A DNA stretch of 64,000 bases from Anaerolineaceae bacterium UBA4775 (GCA_002403205.1 DHHJ01000017.1:100444-164443), one strand, 5' to 3'. Positions 12,070-20,429 are shown, numbered from the stretch's first letter. Notes: a model not told the origin generated them from the sequence alone. Translations and numbers: made by a program.

Positions 12070-12174
12070 CGTTTGCAGCGACACTGAAACTGACCGAAAT
12101 GTCACTACCTATTGGGTATTTTTTGATCCAGTGCTGGATTGGGGGTGAAGGGGGTATCCTGGCTCCCCCGTGGC

Positions 12175-13389
12175 TTAATTCAGGAAATTCCATGGGTTGA
12201 CACGCCCAAAGTCGTCGCTGCGCATCTCAAAATGGAGGTGCGGCCCGGTGGACTTACCGGTGCTGCCCATCAATCCGATCGTGTCGCCCTGGTAGACTTC
12301 TTGCCCGCAAAAGACATTCACCTGGCTGAGGTGGGCATACAGGGTTTGCCAGCCCGCACCGTGATCGATGACAACCATTTCACCGTAGCCGTAGTCATTC
12401 CACCCGGCATACACCACCACGCCGTGATCGGCAGCAAAGATCGGGTTGCCCGTTCTGCCGGCGATGTCGATGCCAAAGTGGTTGGTTTCCGGTGTGTATT
12501 CAAAGCCCGACAGGTAACGTTCGGTGGTGGGCCAGATGAAGGTGAGCGAGCCTACCACGCCGTCGAAGCTTGCACTGCACGCGCCCGGGCCGAGATGCCT
12601 GGCTGTGGCTGGCTCTTCCCGGCTGATGCGCGGCGTACGCCAGTCTGTGAAGGTGCCTTCGCCGCCAGGAATGACCAGCATTTTATCAGGGGGAATGCGT
12701 GGGTTGGCGTAATCACCGATCTGCTCCGGATCAAGCTCATTGCCAGGCCAGTTGATGATATCTTCAGGTGTCACATTGTAAAAGGCGGCCACGCCGTTCA
12801 GGCCTTCACCGGCGCTCCACTGGTGATAAACGCCATCCACCGGCAGGATATTGAGCGTCTGCCCGGGGAGGATGAAGTGTGGGTCGTCACCCAGGGAGTA
12901 GCGGTTGCCCCACAGGATGGTTTCAGGCTTCAGGTTAAATTTATCGGCAATGGAAAAAATGGAATCGCCGGCTTCGACGGTGTATTCCACAACCTCGAAG
13001 CGCGCAATGCGGACGGGTAAAACCGTGTTCAAGCCATTCGCGCGGGCAATGCCCTCAGGGTTGGCACCACCGGCACTGAACAGGGGCGGGGCCACGGTAG
13101 CCGTTGGGGCGCTGAGTGCCTCAGCCATGGCGATGCTGCCGGTTTCGCTGATCGGGAGGGGTTCCTGGTCGCTGAAGGTGTGCAACACCCACACCACCAG
13201 CAAGATCAGTACACCTGTGATCACCGTGGTGGCGAAGCGCAGGGCGGAATCGCCCAGACCCCAATGCCGTAAGCGCTCCCAAAACCGAATATATTGGGGC
13301 GCAGCTGGCGGGGTAGGTTCCTTGGGTGGGGGTTGTTCAGCGTTGGAGGTTGGTTCCGGTCGCTGCCAGGGGTCTCTCTTGTCAGGCAT
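12175..13389 (-). CDS. LysM and M23 family cell-wall peptidase
   Basis: A 404-aa membrane-anchored peptidoglycan hydrolase. A proline-rich cytoplasmic N-terminus is followed by one transmembrane helix at about residues 52-70. A first LysM domain starts near residue 135 (VEYTVEAGDSIFSIADKFNL) and a second near residue 188 (WSAGEGLNGVAAFYNVTPED). The C-terminal M23 domain carries its zinc ligands as H304xxxD308 in HFGIDIAG, with HLH at residues 384-386 in GPHLHFEM. It should cut peptide cross-links in peptidoglycan outside the membrane, bound by LysM. Length and all catalytic residues are intact. A separately transcribed minus-strand gene downstream of the translin group. Confidence 0.93.
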   Translation of the reverse strand: MPDKRDPWQRPEPTSNAEQPPPKEPTPPAAPQYIRFWERLRHWGLGDSALRFATTVITGVLILLVVWVLHTFSDQEPLPISETGSIAMAEALSAPTATVAPPLFSAGGANPEGIARANGLNTVLPVRIARFEVVEYTVEAGDSIFSIADKFNLKPETILWGNRYSLGDDPHFILPGQTLNILPVDGVYHQWSAGEGLNGVAAFYNVTPEDIINWPGNELDPEQIGDYANPRIPPDKMLVIPGGEGTFTDWRTPRISREEPATARHLGPGACSASFDGVVGSLTFIWPTTERYLSGFEYTPETNHFGIDIAGRTGNPIFAADHGVVVYAGWNDYGYGEMVVIDHGAGWQTLYAHLSQVNVFCGQEVYQGDTIGLMGSTGKSTGPHLHFEMRSDDFGRVNPWNFLN

Positions 13390-13524
13390 ATAATGCTCCG
13401 CTAAAAGTCTAGCACTTTTCTTGCAGAAAGGCGAATCGTCCCGGGCTGCCTGGTCCGGGACTGGTATTTGCTCATAAGATCACAATCATCGTTGGAGGGC
13501 GGCAGGGCATCCATATTGGACGCC

Positions 13525-14184
13525 TTAAGGGTGCTCCTGGTTGAGGTCAAATTGTGATAATTGTGCGGAGAGATCCGCAATGCGCTGCTCCAGCAACTGC
13601 TGACGGTAGCTGACGGTCACATCGGCCTGGGTGCGCTCGATGATGCTGCGGGCGATGTCCGTTCGGCGGCGCAGTCCGTAGGTGAGTGCGTCAGGGTAGT
13701 CCATGGTGACCAGCAAGGCGTAGATGTCATCCATCACCTCCAGCAGGCGCTCCACCTCGGGCGAATGCCCGGCGCGCATGATGTCCATGATCCGGCGGCG
13801 CAGCTCGCCCACCACCTCAGACATGCCGTTCAGGTAGGTGGCAAATTCCACCTGCAGGTCTTCCGGTGTTGGCCAGTTTTGGTTGAGGATGGTGGCCACG
13901 GTCAGGTGCGCTTCGACGAATTCTTTGAGGGCATCCTGGGTATACCCGGAAAAATACAGGTCAGGCTCGTCAACCAGCCCTGTGCGCAGTTCGGCTGCTA
14001 ACTTGTCCGCTTTAGCGAGGAATTCCTGGGCCAGGGGTGTATCGTCACGGTGGATGGCGCGGATGGCGCGGGCGGCATGGCGGGTCAGGTCACGGCTTTG
14101 CGCCAAGGCCTTATCCCTGATCTCGTTTTGCTGATCAAAGGACTCTCTGATCCGGTCTGAGAGGGAATCGAGGTGATTTTCCAT
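13525..14184 (-). CDS. translin family protein
   Basis: A 219-aa all-helical protein matching the translin/TSNAX family: helix 1 with DKALAQSRDLTRHAARAIRAIHR, then PDLYFSGYTQDALKEFVEA, YLNGMSEVVGELRRRI and the characteristic VMDDIYALLVTMDYPDALT followed by GLRRRTDIARSIIERT. Eukaryotic translin binds single-stranded DNA and RNA, and the related TRAX is an endoribonuclease; archaea and some bacteria have homologues of unsettled function. Its start overlaps the stop of the DUF3467 gene (TAATG), and ssb lies just upstream, so a nucleic-acid role within one operon is reasonable inference. Confidence 0.88.
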   Translation of the reverse strand: MENHLDSLSDRIRESFDQQNEIRDKALAQSRDLTRHAARAIRAIHRDDTPLAQEFLAKADKLAAELRTGLVDEPDLYFSGYTQDALKEFVEAHLTVATILNQNWPTPEDLQVEFATYLNGMSEVVGELRRRIMDIMRAGHSPEVERLLEVMDDIYALLVTMDYPDALTYGLRRRTDIARSIIERTQADVTVSYRQQLLEQRIADLSAQLSQFDLNQEHP

Positions 14185-14498
14185 TACTTGTCTTCCGGTT
14201 GGTCGCTGGGGCGGAACAGGTCATCCGCCAGGGAATGGCTGCGGGGCACGGCAATTTCACCGAAATTGCTCTCGTAGCGTTTGAGGTTTTCTGTCAGCGC
14301 GCGTAAAAACAGCTTGGCTGCCGTGGGCGACATCACCAGCCGGGACTCCACGGACGGCGATTTGACCCCGGGCAGCAGCAATGAGAAATCGAGGATGAAT
14401 TCCGACGCGGTATGTGAAATCCGCACGAAATTGACATACTGCGAAGCAAGATCGTCCGGTAATTCAATCTGGGGTATGTTTTTGGGGGGCATAGTCAC
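14184..14498 (-). CDS. DUF3467 domain protein
   Basis: A 104-aa protein matching the DUF3467 family through YVNFVRISHTASEFILDF, SRLVMSPTAAKLFLRAL and ENLKRYESNFGEI. The family is widespread in bacteria and has no established function. The gene sits between ssb and the translin-family gene on the same strand, six bases after ssb ends, and its stop codon overlaps the translin start. Translational coupling of the three genes is likely. Confidence 0.9.
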   Translation of the reverse strand: MTMPPKNIPQIELPDDLASQYVNFVRISHTASEFILDFSLLLPGVKSPSVESRLVMSPTAAKLFLRALTENLKRYESNFGEIAVPRSHSLADDLFRPSDQPEDK

Positions 14499-14504
14499 TC
14501 CGGG

Positions 14505-14924
14505 TTAGAAGGGAATGTCGTCTGTCTCAACGCCTCCCATTTCATCCCCCAGGTCCTCCTCGTAACTGCCTGTGCCCCGACCGCCCGGGAGGAACCGAAC
14601 CGTAATGGCTGTGACTTCATAAGAAGAGCCCATCGAACCATCCTGGCGGGTGAACACCCTGGGCGAGCCAGTTTGCGGGTCAGGGCGCAGCCTGCCAATC
14701 ACCAGCACGGGGCGGCCCTTTGCCAGATATTGATTGCAGGACTCCGCTTGCGCACCCCAAACGGAGATGCGGAACCAGGTGGTCTCATCAATTTGCTGTC
14801 CGCTGTTGTTGGTGTACTTCCGTGAAGAGGCGACCGAAAAACTGGTAACTGCCTGACCGTTGGGCGTGAAACGCATGTCAGGGTCGTTACCTAAATAGCC
14901 AACGAGGGTGATCTGATGATACAT
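14505..14924 (-). CDS. ssb: single-stranded DNA-binding protein
   Basis: A 139-aa SSB. The OB-fold begins MYHQITLVGYLGNDPDMRFTP and contains ETTWFRISVWG, YLAKGRPVLVIGRL and SSYEVTAITVRFL. A short flexible linker leads to an acidic tip ending DDIPF, the motif that recruits replication and repair proteins. It binds single-stranded DNA during replication and repair. The linker is short for an SSB. It is first in an ssb-DUF3467-translin operon, so this may be an accessory or regulated SSB rather than the only copy. Confidence 0.95.
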   Translation of the reverse strand: MYHQITLVGYLGNDPDMRFTPNGQAVTSFSVASSRKYTNNSGQQIDETTWFRISVWGAQAESCNQYLAKGRPVLVIGRLRPDPQTGSPRVFTRQDGSMGSSYEVTAITVRFLPGGRGTGSYEEDLGDEMGGVETDDIPF

Positions 14925-14988
14925 ATTTACTCCGTTTCTTGGATGGTAGTTTCTGTTCTTATTTTACTGGATTAATGCGAAAATTTTA

Positions 14989-15918
14989 TCACCAATTGCG
15001 TGCGTACCAGCGCAGGTAATGCGCCAGGTGGGCAGACCAGTAATCTTCAGTGTGGCTGCCGTTGAACAGGTACCAGGTGTGGGGGATGTTGTGAGCGTCC
15101 AGTTGGTCAGCAAAAGACTGGGCAGACCGCCTTTCGGGATCGTTCCGTCCGATATCGATAAAAAATTCAGGCACATCTTCGCCGGGGAAGTGCGCCAGCC
15201 AGGCATCGAGTCGGCCGCCATCGGCTTCAAACAGGGGCAGGCTGTGTGCGCCGACGCTGCTAAAGAGCTTGGGGTTCTCAAACCCAATGCGCACCGACCA
15301 GGCCGCGCCGCGTGAAAGCCCGCCGATCGACCGGAAGGCTTTTTCCGCATGGGTGCGATAGTGCTGATCGACCCAAGGGACCAGTTCCTGCACCAGGGCA
15401 TCATCGAAGGGCGAGGTTTGCGGCGGGGTGAACCGAGCTTCGCCCGGCAGCACGACGATGAACGGGGGAATCGCTCCCGAAGCGATCAGGCTGTCCATTT
15501 GTTCGGCAAGCCCCAGGCGGGCCCACTGGTCTTCATTAAAGGTCAGGCCATGCAGCAAATAGACGACCGGGTAGCGCTGCTCGGGGCTGAATTCGTAGCA
15601 GGGCGGCAGGTAAACCCGGAAAAACAAGTTTTCACCCAGCTGGTCGCTGAACATTGATTCCCGTTCGAAAGTACCGCCCTGGGAGAGGCAATCCGGGATG
15701 GGCGTCGCCGGGGAGATGTCCGGCGCGGGAGACCTGGGTACCGTCGGGGCGCTTGCAGGTGTGTCTGTTTGGATGGGTTCAGCAGGCGGGCTCAGTTCAA
15801 TTGTGGCCGGGTTCAATTCAGCCTGGCAGGCCGCTGCCGCCGAGACGATCACCAGGCACAGGATCAGCCACGCGGCCACACGGGCAGGTCGGGGCTGGGC
15901 ATCTTGACGTTTGTCCAT
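14989..15918 (-). CDS. lipoprotein esterase, PF00756 (esterase D) type
   Basis: A 309-aa alpha/beta-hydrolase starting at the ATG at 15918. The N-terminus is a lipoprotein signal with lipidation at about Cys31 (VSAAAAC), followed by a Pro/Thr-rich spacer. The hydrolase domain has YPVVYLLHGLTFNEDQW, the nucleophile elbow GLSRG, an acidic residue in DIGRNDPE and a histidine in NGSHTEDYW. It would hydrolyse an ester such as a siderophore, acyl or feruloyl ester at the cell surface; the substrate is unknown. The frame stays open further upstream, but that extension is the antisense of the tRNA-Pro gene and must be excluded. Confidence 0.88.
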   Translation of the reverse strand: MDKRQDAQPRPARVAAWLILCLVIVSAAAACQAELNPATIELSPPAEPIQTDTPASAPTVPRSPAPDISPATPIPDCLSQGGTFERESMFSDQLGENLFFRVYLPPCYEFSPEQRYPVVYLLHGLTFNEDQWARLGLAEQMDSLIASGAIPPFIVVLPGEARFTPPQTSPFDDALVQELVPWVDQHYRTHAEKAFRSIGGLSRGAAWSVRIGFENPKLFSSVGAHSLPLFEADGGRLDAWLAHFPGEDVPEFFIDIGRNDPERRSAQSFADQLDAHNIPHTWYLFNGSHTEDYWSAHLAHYLRWYARNW

Positions 15919-15942
15919 AATTCGGATTATACTCTTATCTGC

Positions 15943-16016
15943 CGGGGTGTAGCGCAGACGGCCAGCGCGCCGCGTTTGGGACGCGGAGGTCGGCGGTTCA
16001 AGTCCGCCCACCCCGA
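15943..16016 (+). tRNA. tRNA-Pro (anticodon TGG)
   Basis: A 74-base cloverleaf. The acceptor stem is CGGGGTG (15943-15949) with CACCCCG (16009-16015) and discriminator A. The D arm is GCGC...GCGC. The anticodon stem is CCGCG/CGCGG with loop TTTGGGA, giving anticodon TGG at 15977-15979. The T arm is GGCGG-TTCAAGT-CCGCC. The 3' CCA is not encoded. A strong terminator follows. Confidence 0.97.
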
Positions 16017-16026
16017 CTGGGCAAAG

Positions 16027-16075
16027 AATGGGAAGGTGAACGAACGACAACCATCGTTCCCTTACCATTTTTTTT
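16027..16075 (+). terminator. strong intrinsic terminator after tRNA-Pro
   Basis: A long stem starting AATGG at 16027 pairs with the complementary arm ending at about 16069, with one mismatch and one bulge around GAACGA/TCGTTC. It is followed by a run of eight T. Confidence 0.85.
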
Positions 16076-16109
16076 ATTGCAACCGTCGTTTGGATCATCG
16101 GGTGACCAT

Positions 16110-16835
16110 GTGACCAAGCCATTCCTCTCCATTATTATCCCTGCATACAATGAAGCCGAAAGGCTCCCGCCGACTCTGGCGTCCATTGACGCGTTCTTGG
16201 CAGGGCAGGATTATTCTGCAGAAGTCCTGGTGGTAGAAAACGGCAGCAGCGATGATACCCTGTCCATTGCCCGGGCCTATCAGGCGCGCATGCCCTACTT
16301 GCGGGTGTTTTCCGAGTCGGCACGCGGTAAGGGGCTGGCCGTCCGGCGCGGGATGCTGGAAGCACAGGGTGCCTACCGGTTCTTGTGCGATGCTGACCTC
16401 TCCATGCCCATCGAGCAAGTCAACCGCTTTTTGCCCCCAGCGCTGAAAAACGTGGAAGTGGCTATAGGCTCGCGTGAACTGCCGGGTTCACAGCGGCATG
16501 GTGAGCCCGCCTACCGCCACCTGGTCGGGCGGGTGTTCAACGCGATGGTGCGCTGGCTGGTGCTGCCGGCCATCCAGGACTCGCAATGCGGGTTTAAATG
16601 CTTCACGGCAGAGGCGGCGGATGCGGTGTTCCCCCTTCAGACCATGGGCGGGATGTCCTTTGATGCCGAAGTGCTGTTCATTGCCCGCCGGGAAGGGTAC
16701 CGGGTGCAGGAGGTGGCCATTGACTGGTACTTTGACCCCGACAGCCGCGTGCGACTGGTGCAGGATTCGCTGCGCATGGCTTTTGACCTGATCGCCATCC
16801 GCAAGAATGCCAGGCAAGGGCGGTATGACGCCTAA
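16110..16835 (+). CDS. family 2 glycosyltransferase, dolichyl-phosphate glucosyltransferase-like
   Basis: A GT-A fold glycosyltransferase of about 241 aa related to ALG5/DPG synthases, which move a sugar from a nucleotide donor to polyprenyl phosphate on the cytoplasmic membrane face. Motifs are SIIIPAYNEAERLPPTL, LVVENGSSDDT, the DxD-like metal site LCDADLSMP and the acceptor-region SQCGFKCF. The start is uncertain: GTG at 16110 gives the expected beginning (TKPFLSIIIPAYNE), while an in-frame TTG at 16077 lies at the terminator of the tRNA gene. It overlaps the RNase HII gene by 11 nt. Confidence 0.87.
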   Translation: MTKPFLSIIIPAYNEAERLPPTLASIDAFLAGQDYSAEVLVVENGSSDDTLSIARAYQARMPYLRVFSESARGKGLAVRRGMLEAQGAYRFLCDADLSMPIEQVNRFLPPALKNVEVAIGSRELPGSQRHGEPAYRHLVGRVFNAMVRWLVLPAIQDSQCGFKCFTAEAADAVFPLQTMGGMSFDAEVLFIARREGYRVQEVAIDWYFDPDSRVRLVQDSLRMAFDLIAIRKNARQGRYDA

Positions 16836-17514
16836 AGCGAAGTTTGACCGTGCCATACTGCCCGCGCGGCCGAACCTAGAATTTGAATCTGAACTGTGGG
16901 GAAAAGGGGTGCAGTTGATCGCCGGTGTGGATGAGGCCGGGCGGGGGGCATTGGCCGGGCCGGTTGCTGCCGGGGCGGTGATTCTCCCGCGCAACCAGGA
17001 TGATTTGATGGCTTGTCTCAGCGGCGTGCGGGATTCCAAGGTGATGACGCCTGCCGACCGCCAGGCCTGGGCCAGTGAGATCAAGCTGGTAGCCGCGGCC
17101 TGGGGGGTGGGCATGGCCGGGCCGGAAGAGATCGACCGGCTCGGGATCGTCCCGGCGACCTGCCTGGCTGCCATGCGCGCGCTGGCGCAATTGGGGCTGA
17201 CCCCTGAGCACCTGCTGGTGGATTACCTGACCCTCCCGAATGTTGACCTGCCGCAAACGCCCTTGGTGAAGGGTGATGCGCGCTCCCTGTCGATTGCGGC
17301 GGCATCCATTTTAGCCAAAACCGCGCGGGATGCAGTGCTGATTGACCTTGAAATAACCTTCCCCGGCTATCATTTTGCCAGCAACAAAGGCTATGCCACC
17401 CGGGCGCACTGCCAGTCCCTCCTGGCGCTGGGCCCGTGTGATGCGCACCGGCGCAGCTTTGCACCGGTGTGTGACTTTGATTCCCTGTTCCCGCCGGAGA
17501 TCAAAGACAACTGA
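16825..17514 (+). CDS. rnhB: ribonuclease HII
   Basis: RNase HII (229 aa from the ATG at 16825) cleaves the RNA strand of RNA-DNA hybrids and removes misincorporated ribonucleotides. The active-site Asp-Glu pair lies in IAGVDEAGRGALAGPVAAGA; the other acidic residues are in LLVDYLTL and within the C-terminal helix region after KGDARSLSIAAASILAKTARD. The ATG at 16825 is preferred over an in-frame ATG at 16807 because a purine-rich site (AAGGGCGG) is just upstream. Start and end are compatible with family length. Coupled to the preceding glycosyltransferase gene. Confidence 0.95.
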   Translation: MTPKAKFDRAILPARPNLEFESELWGKGVQLIAGVDEAGRGALAGPVAAGAVILPRNQDDLMACLSGVRDSKVMTPADRQAWASEIKLVAAAWGVGMAGPEEIDRLGIVPATCLAAMRALAQLGLTPEHLLVDYLTLPNVDLPQTPLVKGDARSLSIAAASILAKTARDAVLIDLEITFPGYHFASNKGYATRAHCQSLLALGPCDAHRRSFAPVCDFDSLFPPEIKDN

Positions 17515-17519
17515 GCGCT

Positions 17520-17537
17520 AAACCAGAGGGGTTTTTG
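17520..17537. terminator. short hairpin between convergent genes
   Basis: AAACC (17520-17524) pairs with GGTTT (17530-17534), followed by TTG. A weak stem between the convergent rnhB and nadE genes. Confidence 0.35.
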
Positions 17538-17578
17538 TCTCAGTCTTGCCCCTTTTGCTTGTTCGATTAAACCTGCGG

Positions 17579-18400
17579 TTAGGTCCCCCAATCCCGCAGG
17601 TAGAGGAAGTCGTACCCAATGGTGCGCTCGGAGAGCTTGGCGATCGGCGGCATGACGCGTTTGAAGTGGTTCTGGCGCATGCGCCTGACCACCCGCTCGA
17701 CAAATGTGCGCTCAAAGCCCTCCTCAACACAGGTCTCCGGGCGGTAGCGTTGGTCGACCAGCAGGTACAGCAGCCGGTCCACATCCGCATAGGTGAAGCC
17801 CAGCTCGCCTTCATCGGTTTGGCCCTCCCACAGGTCTGCCGAAGGCGCTTTGGCGATCACCGCCTGGGGGACGCCCAAATGGCCGGCCAGCTGGCGCACC
17901 TGGGTCTTGTAGAGGTCACCGATGGGCTGCAGGGCGGCGGCAGAATCGCCGAAGATGGTCGAGTATCCCAGCAGCAGCTCGGTTTTGTTGCTTGAGCCCA
18001 TCACCAGCCCGTTGAAGGCCACCGACTGGTCGAACAGCACGATCATCCGAGTGCGGGCCATGATGTTCCCCGCCCGGATCTTGGTCATGTCGTCGAACTT
18101 ATTCACAAGGGGGTCCACCATGTCGGTGATCTCGACGGTCATCGACTGCACGCCCAGGTCGTCGATCATGGTTTGGGCATCATCGAGGGTGTGCTGGGAG
18201 GAGGTCTTGTAGGGCATGCGGATCGCCAGGACATTCTCGGGGCCCAGGGCTTTGGCGCTCAGGTACAGGCTGACGGCCGAGTCGATCCCGCCGGAGACCC
18301 CCAGCAGGGCGCGCTTGAAACCAACCCGGTGCAGCTCGCTGCGGATGAACCCGGCAATGATTTTTTCTGTCAATACGGCGTTGATGGTCAGGTCAATCAT
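17579..18400 (-). CDS. nadE: NAD+ synthetase, ammonia-using catalytic subunit
   Basis: A 273-aa NAD synthetase amidates deamido-NAD with ATP, the last step of NAD synthesis. The ATP pyrophosphatase P-loop is LGVSGGIDSAVSLYLSAKAL; further motifs are NIMARTRMIVLFDQ, GSSNKTELLLGYSTIFGD, GDLYKTQVRQLAGHLGVP and KAPSADLWEGQTDEGELG. It lacks a fused glutaminase, but the gene immediately upstream encodes a nitrilase-fold protein that looks like exactly that domain. The ATG overlaps the stop of that gene (ATGA). Confidence 0.95.
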   Translation of the reverse strand: MIDLTINAVLTEKIIAGFIRSELHRVGFKRALLGVSGGIDSAVSLYLSAKALGPENVLAIRMPYKTSSQHTLDDAQTMIDDLGVQSMTVEITDMVDPLVNKFDDMTKIRAGNIMARTRMIVLFDQSVAFNGLVMGSSNKTELLLGYSTIFGDSAAALQPIGDLYKTQVRQLAGHLGVPQAVIAKAPSADLWEGQTDEGELGFTYADVDRLLYLLVDQRYRPETCVEEGFERTFVERVVRRMRQNHFKRVMPPIAKLSERTIGYDFLYLRDWGT

Positions 18401-19248
18401 GAGTTACCCTGGATCCTTTCCAGCTCTCGCTGCACAACGCCTATCCGTTCATCCCGCAATAAGGGTAAGCGTGCTCGTGTGCGGTGCAATTGATTGAGGT
18501 CAATTTCAGTGATGATCAGGGCGGGTTCGAAATCGGGGGCGCGCACGATCAGGTCACCATTGGGGTCAAAGATCGTTGAACCGCCCCAAAAATTGAGCCC
18601 GTCTTCGTAGCCCACCCGGTTGGCATGCACCACAAAGTTGGTGAACAGGCCGGCATAGGCGCGGTTGGTGTGCTCCACCCACCCAGAGCTGCTCAAGCGC
18701 GGGTCCTGGGTCAGGCCGCGGCCAGGGGAGGCTGAGGCAAACAGGAGCATGTCCGCGCCGTCCAGCCAGAGCAGGTAGGGCAGCGAGGCATGCCAGAAAT
18801 CCTCGCAGATCAGCATCCCGACCCGGCCGAAGCGGGTATCGAAGGCCCGCACGGAATCCCCGGGAGCGAAAAAGCGCCCTTCATCAAACATGCCATAGGT
18901 CGGCAGGTAGATCTTGTTGTGAATATGGCGGGTCTTGCCGCCCGAAAGGTAAGCGGAAGCGATATGAAAGCGGTGCCGGCGGTCTTCGTGGACAAAGCCG
19001 AACATCAGGTCCAGGTCCTGGCTGGCTGCCAGCAGTTCGTTGAATACCGGGTCATCTTGGTGGGGACGGATGGCCGTATCGACTGCCAGATCGAGCAGGG
19101 CGTAGCCGGTCAGGGAGAGCTCAGGGAAGACCACCAGGTCAGCCCCTCCCTGGCGCGCTTCGTCGATCAGGTCGAGGTGTTTCTCGAGGTTGGCGGGCAC
19201 ATCCCCCAGTTTTGTGTTGAATTGGGCCAATGCGATTTTTATTTTCAT
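18397..19248 (-). CDS. carbon-nitrogen hydrolase, probable separate glutaminase partner of NadE
   Basis: A 283-aa nitrilase-superfamily amidohydrolase. The Glu-Lys-Cys triad is visible in VVFPELSLTGYALLDL, NKIYLPTYGMFDEGRFF and MLICEDFWHASLP. The sequence around the lysine and cysteine matches the glutaminase domain of glutamine-dependent NAD synthetases more than generic nitrilases. It overlaps nadE by 4 nt, so the two products are made together. Inference: the pair forms a two-subunit glutamine-dependent NAD synthetase in which ammonia is channelled from this subunit to NadE. Confidence 0.85.
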   Translation of the reverse strand: MKIKIALAQFNTKLGDVPANLEKHLDLIDEARQGGADLVVFPELSLTGYALLDLAVDTAIRPHQDDPVFNELLAASQDLDLMFGFVHEDRRHRFHIASAYLSGGKTRHIHNKIYLPTYGMFDEGRFFAPGDSVRAFDTRFGRVGMLICEDFWHASLPYLLWLDGADMLLFASASPGRGLTQDPRLSSSGWVEHTNRAYAGLFTNFVVHANRVGYEDGLNFWGGSTIFDPNGDLIVRAPDFEPALIITEIDLNQLHRTRARLPLLRDERIGVVQRELERIQGNS

Positions 19249-19403
19249 AGGTTAGCCATTCTCCACAGCGATTGATGTCTACTTTGTATTTTACTTGCTT
19301 TTGATGGTAAACAAAAAGTGAGAACACGGCCTTTTCCGGCGAGTATAATGGGTTTACCAATATGGCGCGATGATTGAAGGGTAAGATTTGGCAAAGGTGG
19401 TGG

Positions 19404-19886
19404 ATGACACAGCTTAACACACAGCAAGAGACCAGCCCGGGCGCCTCTGAGTGGTCGATTCAAAACGCCACTTGGCGCGATTTCACGCAGTTAAACCAAC
19501 TTGAGCGGGCTTGTTTCCGTTCTGAGGACCTGTGGCCTTTTTGGGACCTGATCGGCGCATTGACCCTCCCCGGGTTGGTGCGTTTGAAGGCGGTGGTGGG
19601 CGAAAAAATGGTCGGGTTCATCGGCGGCGAGCGCGATATCACCCGCCGAATGGGCTGGGTGACGACGCTGGGCGTGCTCCCGGCTTACCGTCGGCGCGGG
19701 ATCGCCATTGCCCTGCTTGAACGCTGTGAGCAGGGTTTGGGCATGCCGGCCATCCGCCTGTGTGTGCGCGCGTCCAATCACGCGGCCATCAGCCTGTATC
19801 AGAGCCGGGGTTACGAGATTGTCAACCGCTGGCAGAAGTACTATGCTGGCGGTGAGGAGGCTTTGGTCCTGGAAAAACGCCGTTGA
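19404..19886 (+). CDS. GNAT family N-acetyltransferase (RimI-like)
   Basis: A 160-aa GNAT acetyltransferase starting at the ATG at 19404, with a purine-rich AAAGGTGG just upstream; an in-frame TTG at 19374 is less likely. The acetyl-CoA motif A is TTLGVLPAYRRRGIAIALLERC, followed by IRLCVRASNHAAISLYQSRGYEIV, the usual RimI-like motif B. Substrate unknown; RimI-like enzymes acetylate protein N-termini. It stands alone between the divergent nitrilase/nadE pair and the SWIM gene. Confidence 0.85.
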   Translation: MTQLNTQQETSPGASEWSIQNATWRDFTQLNQLERACFRSEDLWPFWDLIGALTLPGLVRLKAVVGEKMVGFIGGERDITRRMGWVTTLGVLPAYRRRGIAIALLERCEQGLGMPAIRLCVRASNHAAISLYQSRGYEIVNRWQKYYAGGEEALVLEKRR

Positions 19887-20044
19887 CTTTGCACCTGACT
19901 CGGTTTATACTCAAAGTACAAAAGCAGTGTGCAAAAAGGTACATATGCAAAGCGCAAAGCACAGAATTGAAGTTACAGCACGCCGGGAACACCGCGCGTG
20001 CTTTTTTTTATCCTGCCCACCTGTATAGAAAGGAAAAGTGCATT

Positions 20045-20287
20045 ATGGACTACGGAATGATCGGCAAAATTGAGAAAGCCAAGCGCTATGCGGAGGAGCG
20101 AGACCGGATTGTGTTCAAGCAATTCGAGGTGCAATTTACCGGGAATCACAGCGACCATGTGGTGACCTATAACGAAGGGCAATGGCAGTGCACCTGTGAC
20201 TTCTTCCACTCCCGCGGCCGCTGCAGCCACACCATGGCGCTCGAGACGGTCCTCGATCAGATGGTGGATATCGCGCAAGATGGCTGA
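20045..20287 (+). CDS. small SWIM zinc-finger protein
   Basis: An 80-aa protein starting at the ATG at 20045, with AGGAAAAG upstream. It consists of a short N-terminal helix (IEKAKRYAEERDRIVFKQFEV), one beta-hairpin and a SWIM zinc finger: CTCDFFHSRGRCSHTMALE supplies the CxC...CxH ligands. SWIM fingers bind DNA or protein and usually sit inside larger proteins (SWI2/SNF2 ATPases, MuDR transposases); here the domain is stand-alone. An earlier in-frame start at 19883 overlaps the preceding gene's end and is not supported. A strong bidirectional terminator follows. Confidence 0.85.
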   Translation: MDYGMIGKIEKAKRYAEERDRIVFKQFEVQFTGNHSDHVVTYNEGQWQCTCDFFHSRGRCSHTMALETVLDQMVDIAQDG

Positions 20288-20319
20288 TCTCGGCATTGTC
20301 CGATCGGATTAAAAAACAC

Positions 20320-20347
20320 CAGGCCGTGAATGCTCACGGCCTGTTTT
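20320..20347. terminator. bidirectional terminator between SWIM gene and aldo/keto reductase gene
   Basis: CAGGCCGTGA (20320-20329) pairs perfectly with TCACGGCCTG (20334-20343) around a 4-base loop. TTTT follows on the plus strand and the A-run at 20311-20316 gives T on the minus strand, so it can serve both convergent genes. Confidence 0.85.
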
Positions 20348-20429
20348 AATCCTATCCGCGTGCGTGGCGCGCGGCGTGTGGTCTTGATCAATGGTCAGAA
20401 AGGGGATGTTTCCATCCTGGGGCTATCAA

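Noticed and set aside
15919..16122. N-terminal extension of the esterase gene upstream of 15918
   Set aside because: The extension reads the antisense of the tRNA-Pro gene (GVGGLEPPTSASQTRRAG), a well-known artefact of translated tRNA genes; the lipoprotein signal starts at 15918.
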